Below are positions 6,859 to 13,788 of a stretch of DNA of 64,000 nucleotides, in pieces. Positions within the stretch are counted from its first letter, which is position 1. Each line of letters opens with the position of its first letter. Origin of the DNA: an uncultured Lachnospiraceae bacterium (GTDB lineage: Bacteria; Bacillota; Clostridia; Lachnospirales; Lachnospiraceae); the NCBI GenBank assembly GCA_910588655.1, contig CAJUPJ010000011.1, positions 1 through 64,000 of the forward strand, given 5' to 3'. The notes under the pieces are model-generated. The model saw only the letters and a program-made list of their open reading frames with translations, ran no database searches and was not told the origin of the DNA. A program made the translations under genes and the position numbers.

Positions 6859-9484
6859 TTTCTATAATCTCCTTAATACGCCCTGAAATTCTCTCAACCT
6901 CTTCCCAAAATTCCCTTGCAGACATTCTTTTTGCCCCTTCACCTGCTACAATCATCTGTTCAAGTGCATCTGATGTGGCAACTGTGACATTATGCTTCCT
7001 GCCTATCTCATGTGTAACCCTTTCAATATACATATCTGCTGTTTCTGCCTCTTTTGTATATACAACATTAATATTATGGTACTTAATTACTTCACCAGGA
7101 TTACCTTTAACTTTGTACGCATCAAATACAAGTATTAATATGCATTGTTTATATCCCTGGTAATTACATAGTATGTCCATAAGCCTGCTTCTTGCAGAAT
7201 CAAGGCTCACTTTTGAAAGCTCATTTAATTCTTCCCATGAAAAAATTATATTATACCCGTCAACAAGAAGATATTGTTTTATATCTTTATATTTATTCTT
7301 TTTATACCTTGCAAGGTTTTCCAGGTATTCCCTGTCAGGCTCTTTCTTTTTCCGCTTATTCCTGGCTTCATATCCAAAATTCCCTGTGGTATCACTTTTA
7401 AGCTTCTTTGTAACAGAGCCAAATGTCCTTTCAAAAATAGCCTCAAGTTCTTTATCTTCTTCTAAAGTCCCATTATAAGTTACTGCCTGTACTGCCTTTT
7501 CCTGGCTTTCTGTTATATAACTGTACTCCTCCTCCGTCCCCTCCGCCCTGCCTTCTTCTATATATAAATCTTTGTATACTGCCTCAAGGTGCATATAATT
7601 CCGGACTTCATCCCAAGGTACATAAAATCCCGAACCATGCGCACAGAATATTGAACCTGCCGGGTTTTCTGTGTCTCCGTCAGGATTATACCCGGTATTC
7701 TCCACCACTTCCCTGCCATTATGGCATGGCATATATCCATCCAGGTTGCATGACAGCCTTCCAAGCCCGCCTGAATAAGCATTTACCTCTGCCATATATC
7801 CGGACATAAGAGATACAGGTGCTTTGCCTTTAAGTACCTGCATGTCCCCGTCTGCTTCAGGCCCTTCAAAAGTACCCTCCATCTTCTGTATATCGTTTAT
7901 TGCCCTGCCAACACATCCAGCTGGCACTTCAAGCCTGAAGCTGTAATACGGCTCTAAAAGTACATTATGCGCCTGCATAAGCCCCTGCCTTATTGCACGG
8001 TATGTTGCCTGCCTGAAATCACCGCCTTCTGTATGTTTAAGGTGTGCCCTGCCGGCAACAAGTGTAATCTTAATGTCCGTAATTGCAGAACCTGTAAGCA
8101 CACCTGGATGTTCCCGTTCATCAATATGTGAGAGTACCAGGCGCTGCCAGTTGCGGTCAAGATAATCCTCTTTACATGCAGAAGAAACTACAATGCCGCT
8201 TCCCCTTTCACCTGGTTCTAAAAGCAGATGTACTTCTGCATAATGCCTTAACGGCTCAAAATGCCCTACTCCTTCAACTGTATTTGTAATTGTTTCTTTA
8301 TATACTATCCTGCCAGTGCCAAATGAAATCTTTATATTAAAACGTTCAAGCATAAGCCTCTGCAATATTTCAAGCTGTACCTCCCCCATTAACTGCACAT
8401 TTGCTTCCTGGAGTTTCTCATTCCATACTACATGCAGCTGCGGTTCTTCTTCTTCAAGCACCTTTAAACTGGAAAGCAGCTTATGGCTGTCTGTTCCATC
8501 CCCGGGTATTACCTGGAAAGTCATTACAGGCTCTAAAACTGGCAGGCTGGAGTCCTCTTCCACACCCAGACATTCACCTGGGTAAGTATTTTTAGGCCCT
8601 GTAACTGCACAGACCATGCCAGCTTCTGCAAAGTCTGCTGTTTTATATTTTTCACCTGAGTAAACACGTATCTGCTCAATTTTTTCTTCTTCTATAGTTT
8701 CTTTGACTTTTATGCTGCCCCCTGTAATTTTCATATAGGTAAGCCTGCTTCCCTGGGCATCCCTTGCAATTTTATATACTTTTGCCCCAAAGCTGCTTCC
8801 GTATTCTGCAGGCACAGTATATGCATAAAAGCCATCCATAAACTCCTCTACACCTTGCATTTTAAGTGCTGAACCAAAAAAACATGGAAAAACTTTCCGT
8901 TCTGAAACAAGCCTTTTTATATCCTGTATTGTTACATCCCCATTTTCCATATAATAGTCAAGCACTTTTTCATCTGACAGGGCCAGGTTTTCGTAAAATT
9001 CCTCATCCATTCCGTCTGAAAAGCTGGTACACCCGCCATCAAGCCTGCTTCTAAGCTCCTTTATAATATCTGCCCTTTCCCTGTCAGCAATGTCCATTTT
9101 ATTGATAAATATAAATACAGGTATCCTATATCTCTGTAAAAGCTTCCAAAGCGTTGATGTATGGGGCTGTACGCCATCTGTCCCGCTTATTACAAGCACT
9201 GCATAATCAAGTATATTAAGGGTTCTTTCCATCTCTGCTGAAAAATCGGCATGCCCCGGGGTATCAAGAAGTGTTATTTCTGTATCCTTCCATTTAATAA
9301 CAGCCTGTTTGGAAAATATTGTTATGCCTCTTTCACGTTCAATACTGTAATTATCAAGAAAAGAGTCCTTATGGTCAACACGCCCCCTTTTCCTTATATT
9401 GCCTGCAAGATACAGCATCCCTTCTGATAAAGTAGTCTTCCCGGCATCTACATGCGCTAAAATACCTGTTACAAGCCTGTCCAC
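6848..9484 (-). CDS. Tet(M)/EF-G-like ribosomal GTPase fused to a Rae1/YacP-type NYN nuclease domain
   Basis: 878 residues, starting at GTG behind AAGGAGG. Residues 1-640 are a ribosomal-protection-type translational GTPase: G1 AHVDAGKTT, G2 in ERGITIFSKQA, G3 DTPGHADF, G4 NKMD and G5 SAL, followed by EF-G-like domains II-V. The last 175 residues are an NYN/PIN-like domain beginning LLVDGYNIIFSW, with acidic residues in LVFDAYK, ETADMYIE and TSDALEQ. This is the pattern of YacP/Rae1, the endonuclease of Bacillus subtilis that cuts mRNA in the ribosomal A site. A basic linker of about 90 residues joins the two. The two known activities act at the same ribosomal site, which suggests a rescue or translation-control factor rather than simple tetracycline resistance. 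That role is inferred. Confidence 0.88.
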   Translation of the reverse strand: MDRLVTGILAHVDAGKTTLSEGMLYLAGNIRKRGRVDHKDSFLDNYSIERERGITIFSKQAVIKWKDTEITLLDTPGHADFSAEMERTLNILDYAVLVISGTDGVQPHTSTLWKLLQRYRIPVFIFINKMDIADRERADIIKELRSRLDGGCTSFSDGMDEEFYENLALSDEKVLDYYMENGDVTIQDIKRLVSERKVFPCFFGSALKMQGVEEFMDGFYAYTVPAEYGSSFGAKVYKIARDAQGSRLTYMKITGGSIKVKETIEEEKIEQIRVYSGEKYKTADFAEAGMVCAVTGPKNTYPGECLGVEEDSSLPVLEPVMTFQVIPGDGTDSHKLLSSLKVLEEEEPQLHVVWNEKLQEANVQLMGEVQLEILQRLMLERFNIKISFGTGRIVYKETITNTVEGVGHFEPLRHYAEVHLLLEPGERGSGIVVSSACKEDYLDRNWQRLVLSHIDEREHPGVLTGSAITDIKITLVAGRAHLKHTEGGDFRQATYRAIRQGLMQAHNVLLEPYYSFRLEVPAGCVGRAINDIQKMEGTFEGPEADGDMQVLKGKAPVSLMSGYMAEVNAYSGGLGRLSCNLDGYMPCHNGREVVENTGYNPDGDTENPAGSIFCAHGSGFYVPWDEVRNYMHLEAVYKDLYIEEGRAEGTEEEYSYITESQEKAVQAVTYNGTLEEDKELEAIFERTFGSVTKKLKSDTTGNFGYEARNKRKKKEPDREYLENLARYKKNKYKDIKQYLLVDGYNIIFSWEELNELSKVSLDSARSRLMDILCNYQGYKQCILILVFDAYKVKGNPGEVIKYHNINVVYTKEAETADMYIERVTHEIGRKHNVTVATSDALEQMIVAGEGAKRMSAREFWEEVERISGRIKEIIENDF

Positions 9485-9534
9485 TTACCACACCTCCTTC
9501 CTGTAAAACCATTTTCTATAGTCCATAATAAAGT

Positions 9535-9563
9535 ATTATAACATACGGTGTGGCATAAGTCGA
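9535..9563 (-). promoter_or_regulatory. Promoter of the GTPase-nuclease operon
   Basis: On the minus strand TATAAT is preceded by TGT, making an extended -10. TCGACT sits 17 bases upstream as a weak -35. The predicted start is about 45 bases before the GTG. Confidence 0.55.
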
Positions 9564-9608
9564 TAAATATTTAATTTCCAGTTGCCTTGTGTTTGTATGT
9601 GAATTGAA

Positions 9609-9745
9609 GGACGCAGGGTTTCCATGTTCCACTGAATTATTCCATTCCAAGGCACGCTTCCGCTGGTTTGGTAAGGGCATCGCACGCTATTTCTCCGGCA
9701 TGCTTTCCTGTGCGGAATATTCTGGCTCTGGCACAGAAACCGTCC
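9609..9745 (-). repeat. Dispersed repeat, long copy (about 137 bp)
   Basis: Read on the minus strand it starts with GACGGTTTCTGTGCCAGAGC and ends with AACATGGAAACCCTGCGTCC. The first 27 bases are identical to the start of the element at 55231-55286. The distal block recurs there with few differences, but about 80 internal bases are missing in that copy. The sequence is much richer in GC than its surroundings. The ends resemble each other weakly as inverted repeats. No plausible protein is encoded. I recall similar sequence scattered in other Lachnospiraceae genomes, but cannot verify it here. Confidence 0.75.
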
Positions 9746-9817
9746 GCCTGACAATCCACACAAAGACAATCTAACTGTAAATTTATAAAACAGACGTAAC
9801 AATTTTACAAAATCCTA

Positions 9818-9892
9818 TTGACAAACTAAAATGACAAGAATATAATGCAATATGACAATTATAATTGTCATTTAGACAAAATAAGTTGTCAT
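9818..9892 (+). promoter_or_regulatory. Promoter and palindromic operator of the HTH operon
   Basis: TTGACA at 9818, a 17-base spacer and TATAAT at 9841 form a consensus promoter. Just downstream lies a perfect 20-base palindrome at 9852-9871 with half-sites ATGACAAT and ATTGTCAT. Extra half-sites are ATGACAAG at 9831 in the spacer and TTGTCAT at 9886. This is the arrangement expected for repression by the HTH protein encoded next. Confidence 0.8.
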
Positions 9893-9905
9893 ATGGAGGT
9901 GCTGT

Positions 9906-10127
9906 ATGATACTGCGAAACCGTTTGAAAGAACGCAGGGCCGCACTGAATGTCAACCAGCAGGAAATGGGGCGCTTATGTGGCGTATCAAGACAGACAAT
10001 AAGTCTTATTGAACGGGGTGATTATTCTCCATCCGTAACCCTTGCCCTGACGATTGCGAAAGTATGTGGTGTTACAGTGGAAGAGGTTTTCTATTTACAG
10101 GAGGAAGAAGAAAATGGACAACAATGA
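9906..10127 (+). CDS. Small XRE-family HTH transcriptional regulator
   Basis: A 73-residue one-domain protein. It has the helix-turn-helix of the Cro/CI family (about residues 5-58; GVSRQTISLIERGDYSPS is the recognition region) and the YozG-like ending VEEVFYLQEE. The ATG follows GGAGGTGCTGT. Its stop overlaps the start of the DUF3169 gene by 14 bases, which implies translational coupling. The perfect TGACAATTATAATTGTCA-type palindrome at its promoter is the obvious binding site, so it probably represses its own operon. Confidence 0.9.
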   Translation: MILRNRLKERRAALNVNQQEMGRLCGVSRQTISLIERGDYSPSVTLALTIAKVCGVTVEEVFYLQEEEENGQQ

Positions 10128-10905
10128 AATCAAAAAAGCAAACCGGAAGGCTTTGCCGGAATTTATGCTCATTATGGTTATATCCCTGCTTGTTGGCGGC
10201 CTTGCAGGCTTTTGCTCTGCAAAATACGGTCTGGGTACACTGGCAGGTGGTATGAAAAGCGCAGGTGCATTTTTTGGTAACTATATTGCCCCGTGGCTGA
10301 TGATTGTGGCAGCGGTAGCTGTGCCAGCCGCCTGCATACCGGTTTACCAGAGCGCAAAGAAGCTGCTCTCCTCCTGGGATGGTGAAAACGAGGAATTTCC
10401 AGATGCAATTGATAAAAAACTTTCTATTAACATCTGGATTACAAGCGCAGCCCTTATTCTCTCTTACTTTCTCATTGCTGCTTCGTATTCTGGCGGTTTT
10501 GAAGCTTTTAAAAAAGAGAATAGTACTATATTGTTTTTTGCATGTATTGCCGGCTTCTTTGCCATTATGGCTGAAGTTTTCATTATCCAGCAGAAGTGCA
10601 TTGATGCCGCTAAAGAAACCAATCCCGAAAAAACAGCGTCCATTTATGATATAAAGTTCCAAAAGAAATGGATGGATAGTTGTGATGAAGCCGAGAAGAT
10701 TATGATAGGCAAGTGTGCGTTTAAGGCTTATGCCGCCACTAACACAATTTGTATGGTTCTGTCCGTTGTGCTTGCTGTCTGTGCACTTGTTTTCGGTATT
10801 GGGTTTTTACCATCTCTTACGGTATGCCTTATCTGGATTACCAGCCAGTCGGTATATTGCATGGAAGCGTTAAAGTATTCAAAGGCTGGAAATAAGCTTT
10901 CTTAA
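10114..10905 (+). CDS. DUF3169-type membrane protein
   Basis: 263 residues, with the start chosen at the ATG at 10114 behind AGGAGGAAG and inside the end of the HTH gene. Six hydrophobic segments are visible, roughly at residues 15-35, 55-75, 100-120, 135-155, 205-225 and 230-250. A soluble stretch near 165-200 contains TASIYDIKFQKKW. The pattern and the pairing with a small YozG-like regulator fit the DUF3169 family, whose function is unknown. Such pairs often respond to membrane stress or antimicrobial compounds, but nothing in the sequence shows this. Confidence 0.75.
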   Translation: MDNNEIKKANRKALPEFMLIMVISLLVGGLAGFCSAKYGLGTLAGGMKSAGAFFGNYIAPWLMIVAAVAVPAACIPVYQSAKKLLSSWDGENEEFPDAIDKKLSINIWITSAALILSYFLIAASYSGGFEAFKKENSTILFFACIAGFFAIMAEVFIIQQKCIDAAKETNPEKTASIYDIKFQKKWMDSCDEAEKIMIGKCAFKAYAATNTICMVLSVVLAVCALVFGIGFLPSLTVCLIWITSQSVYCMEALKYSKAGNKLS

Positions 10906-10928
10906 TAAGGAAAGCAGGAGGACAGGAA

Positions 10929-11285
10929 ATGAAAATTTATTTGGTAATTGTTGTTTTTCTGATTATACTTTTGTATATCATGAAAAGACGGCGGACAGCG
11001 GCGGCTGTGTGGCAAATACAAAACCGTAGAAAACAAAACAAGGAGATATTAGCTATGAACGAACTTGCGAAAAAATTTATTGGTGAAGAGTGTATTATTT
11101 ATACGATTACTTCAAATGATGGCAGCGTACATGGAATTATAAAGGAAATTGATGACGGCGGTATGATAATCAGGAAAAATTCTGGTGAGCTGGAAATTAT
11201 CAATCTTGATTTTGTCACCCGCATCAGGGAATATCCAAGAAAGAAAAACGGCAAGAAAAAAGGCATCGTACTGGACTTGGAATAA
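10929..11285 (+). CDS. Small membrane-anchored protein with Sm-like (DUF6897-type) domain
   Basis: 118 residues. Residues 2-18 are a single membrane segment followed by a basic KRRR stop, so the rest should face the cytoplasm. Residues 45-105 contain IGEECIIYTI, GIIKEIDDGGMIIRK and ELEIINLDFVTRIREYP, a short beta-rich pattern that resembles LSm/Hfq-like domains and that I recall as DUF6897. The tail is very basic (RKKNGKKKG). It sits 23 bases after the DUF3169 gene with its own AGGAGG site and is the third gene of the operon. An internal ATG at residue 43 would give a soluble form of about 76 residues. Confidence 0.65.
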   Translation: MKIYLVIVVFLIILLYIMKRRRTAAAVWQIQNRRKQNKEILAMNELAKKFIGEECIIYTITSNDGSVHGIIKEIDDGGMIIRKNSGELEIINLDFVTRIREYPRKKNGKKKGIVLDLE

Positions 11286-11357
11286 ACATTAAATCTGGCA
11301 ATGCACTCTGTAGTTTACATTTAGGACTTTCAAGATGGCGGTCTTTTAAACATCAAA

Positions 11358-11403
11358 CAATTATCACGTACAGGGAGTTTAAAGTCCCTGTACGTGATAA
11401 TTG
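11358..11403. terminator. Perfect 19-bp hairpin after the HTH operon
   Basis: Two perfect 19-base arms (CAATTATCACGTACAGGGA and its complement) flank the loop GTTTAAAG. It lies between convergent genes and may stop both transcripts. Neither strand has a proper T tract behind it, so it could also be a protein-binding or processing site. Confidence 0.5.
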
Positions 11404-11435
11404 CTGGTATCTATATTTCTTTATAAATAAATGTG

Positions 11436-11885
11436 CTATACAGAAAGTGATATAGATGTAACTGTATCCTGTTCTGGCTGTTTTTCACCTGTATTTGTAT
11501 ATATTACAGGCTGCTCTGTCCTGGCAATGCTGTTTTCTGTGCCCTCAGGGACTTTCCCATCAGGGCTTGTATTACCATCCTGTATATTATCTGCTTCCCT
11601 GATTTCCATCCGTTCTTCTTCTGCCTTTTTCCTGGCTTCCCTGATTTCCATCCGTTCTTCTTCTGCCTTTTTCCTGGCTTCCCTGGCATCCTCTTCCATT
11701 CCCTTATAAGCTTCTGTCTTATATTCTTCTGCTCTTCCTGCAAAATCGCCAACATATCCTGCCGCTCTTTCCATAGTAGCTGTATCACCTTTAAGCCTTG
11801 CTTCCTTATAGACCCGCATAGGAGTATTTAAAAGATTCATACTTGTACTTGCCCCTGCAAGCCCTTCCATTATTTTTGTATTCAT
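11436..11885 (-). CDS. Hypothetical repeat-containing protein
   Basis: 149 residues, not recognised. The ATG at 11885 follows AAGGGGG. There is no signal peptide and no membrane segment. The middle is a charged, probably helical or coiled-coil stretch in which REARKKAEEERMEI occurs twice through an exact 42-bp duplication. The C-terminal 50 residues are Gln/Thr/Glu-rich and probably disordered. The N-terminal half (ASTSMNLLNTPMRVYKEA) looks more ordered. It is flanked by the HTH operon and a pseudogene zone, so it belongs to the accessory stretch. Confidence 0.6.
   Translation of the reverse strand: MNTKIMEGLAGASTSMNLLNTPMRVYKEARLKGDTATMERAAGYVGDFAGRAEEYKTEAYKGMEEDAREARKKAEEERMEIREARKKAEEERMEIREADNIQDGNTSPDGKVPEGTENSIARTEQPVIYTNTGEKQPEQDTVTSISLSV
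11594..11677. repeat. Exact 42-bp tandem duplication
   Basis: Two identical 42-base units lie head to tail (11594-11635 and 11636-11677), followed by the first bases of a third. They are in frame with the minus-strand hypothetical gene and encode a 14-residue helical repeat. Exact identity points to a recent slip or an unstable repeat number. Confidence 0.9.
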
Positions 11886-11956
11886 ATAACAGCCCCCTTA
11901 AATAAAATATTTGTGATAATTATATCGTCATTAAAAGCTTGCATTTTACGGCTTTG

Positions 11957-12522
11957 TTATAAAATGTTATCTGGATGTTGTGGAATGACAAGAAGTATAC
12001 TAAGAGTAAATATTCCATGCCCTGTTCTTATTCCAACTGCACCATTATATTTCCTGACGGCAGCTTTTATATTTGCAAGTCCTGTACCTTTTCCTGGCAT
12101 ATTTTTTTCCTGGAAACTGTTCTCAATCTCTATTAATATAAAATCCCCTTGTTTATATCCTGTTATATTTATATACTTTTCTGAACTATTATCAAGGTTT
12201 TTACATGCATTAATTGCATTATCCAGTGCATTTGACAATATAATGCAGAAATCAATATCCCTGACAGTGTATGGATAAGGCAGCACCAGGGAACAGTTTG
12301 TATCTATGCCCATGCTTTTTGCAATTCCAAGCTTATTTCCTGCCAGTATACCTGGACTAAATGCAATATTATAGTGCCTGACATCACAAGAATTAACTGG
12401 TAAATTATATTTGCCTTCTTATTTAAAAACTTTGTAAGGATATAAAAGCCTGTAAGCATCTGGATAATTCCCATAATATATATTAAAAAAATCCATAAAG
12501 ATATCCAAATTATATCCCCCAT
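11957..12522 (-). pseudogene. Remnant of a GHKL-type (AgrC-like) sensor histidine kinase
   Basis: Two fragments lie in different frames. The first (from 12522) encodes a membrane start with MGDIIWISLWIFLIYIMG and FYILTKFLNKKANIIYQ, then runs into a stop at 12304. The second frame continues with DVRHYNIAFSPG, KLGIAKSMGID, the N box NALDNAINACK and the G box GKGTGLANI of a GHKL ATPase. The phosphorylated-His region and most membrane helices of a normal 430-residue kinase are missing. An internal deletion and a frameshift are both needed to explain this. The gene should be dead. Such kinases normally sense peptides and pair with LytTR regulators; none is nearby. Confidence 0.75.
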
Positions 12523-12541
12523 TCTTTTATGTAATTTAAAA

Positions 12542-13177
12542 TTAATAGGTTATAATTGTCTCAAGTTCTAATTTCTTTAAATCAAGAATTGTAATATAAT
12601 GCAATATATCAAATTTTTCTGGTACTGTCTGCATATATTCCGTATGTTCCTTTTCCCATGCTGCTATTTCTTCCATGCTTAATGAAGATGTGCCAATTCC
12701 ACGGCACGCCTTTATACGGCCATGCCAGCTCTCACGTGTAAATGTGACAGGCAAATCATACGTCAGCATATTTGCTGGTTCAAATAAATTCCCACACCAT
12801 GATGGCTTGCTTAACTGGTATTTTTCCATATGCCCGCCAGGTTTTAGCATATAATGTATTTTAGGAAGGATAATTCCCTTGTCAAAATACATAAAACACT
12901 GGCATGCTGTTACTATATCAAAAGACCCCTCAGGATAATTAATATCTTCAGCAGATGAAACAAAATAACTGATATCCATTCCCTGTTCCTTGCTTAATTC
13001 CCTGGCATAAGCAATCTGGTTTTCTGAAATATCAGTCCCAGTCCATTTTGCACCATATTTATACATATTTCTTGGGAGCACACCTGTTCCTGTACCAAGG
13101 TCAAGTACATCCTGCCCTTCTATGCCAATAGAAAATTCTGCAAGCCTTTTATAAAACTCTTATGCTACTTTTGCCAT
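12542..13177 (-). pseudogene. Class I SAM-dependent methyltransferase, disrupted
   Basis: The intact part from 13081 lacks the SAM-binding motif I. Reading upstream in the same frame finds it as DVLDLGTGTGVLPRNMY, but a TAA at 13160-13162 follows MAKVA, where the family as I recall it has a Gln codon. The first 40 or so residues of the family are absent because the DUF308 stop lies directly upstream. Later, after MLKPGGH, a stretch is missing before VPFTRESWHGR-like sequence resumes with IKACRGIG. Together, a 5' truncation, a nonsense codon and an internal deletion mark a pseudogene. Expression of the distal part cannot be excluded. Confidence 0.72.
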
Positions 13178-13191
13178 ATTATTTTCTATCT

Positions 13192-13767
13192 TTACATAAT
13201 CTCTGTGCTGTCCTCTTTTTTATTTCCTTTATTATCCTGGTTTATAAACACAAGTATAACAAGGTCCATTACCGCGCCTATAATCATTGATACTGCAACA
13301 AACCTCCATAAAACCACTGTTGTTTTAAAAGGGTTTAAAAGTATCACTGTTGCAAGCACTATTGAAACACCTGCACCTGCTGCTGCCATATGCCATTGTT
13401 CTTTCTTTATGCGCATCATGTCTACAGCCCACTGTATTCTCATAATGCCAGTAAACAGTATGACAAGCCCGTATAAAACTGTCAGAAGAGGAAATGTTGT
13501 AATAATCCATTCCTTTTTAAATACACATAAAAGCCCGCCTAATATAGCACAAATGCCTTTGACAAGACCTTGTTCTAACTGCGCTTCCATTGGGTCCATA
13601 CGGAAATACCTGAGTATTGTAAATGCACCTGTTAATAAAAGCAGTATGCCTGCAGCTGTAATAATTCCTGCTGTAAAAACTATTGGGTCAGCCATAAGCA
13701 GGACACCTACTATTATTTCACAGACACATACAACAACTTTTCCAAGAACTGTATTCCATTTCTTCAT
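13192..13767 (-). CDS. DUF308 / HdeD-like membrane protein
   Basis: About 191 residues from the ATG at 13767. In-frame ATG (13779) and TTG (13788) codons upstream are alternatives. Six hydrophobic segments occur in pairs (for example VVVCVCEIIVGVLLMADP and VKGICAILGGLLCVF), with glycine-rich helices typical of HdeD-like DUF308 proteins. The function of the family is unclear; in E. coli HdeD is linked to acid stress. The tail is short, polar and charged. It is 21 bases downstream of the serpin gene and may be co-transcribed. Confidence 0.75.
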   Translation of the reverse strand: MKKWNTVLGKVVVCVCEIIVGVLLMADPIVFTAGIITAAGILLLLTGAFTILRYFRMDPMEAQLEQGLVKGICAILGGLLCVFKKEWIITTFPLLTVLYGLVILFTGIMRIQWAVDMMRIKKEQWHMAAAGAGVSIVLATVILLNPFKTTVVLWRFVAVSMIIGAVMDLVILVFINQDNKGNKKEDSTEIM

Positions 13768-13788
13768 TATAATAACCATGCCTTTCAA

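Noticed and set aside
6848..9484. Plain tetracycline resistance gene tet(M)
   Set aside because: The core is Tet(M)-like, but the added nuclease domain and chromosomal operon context do not support calling acquired resistance.
9536..9802. Minus-strand frame of 88 codons over the dispersed repeat
   Set aside because: All frames through the repeat are short and Arg/Cys/Pro-rich; better explained as a non-coding repeat.
11594..11677. CRISPR-like repeat
   Set aside because: Only two directly adjacent in-frame units without spacers; a coding duplication.
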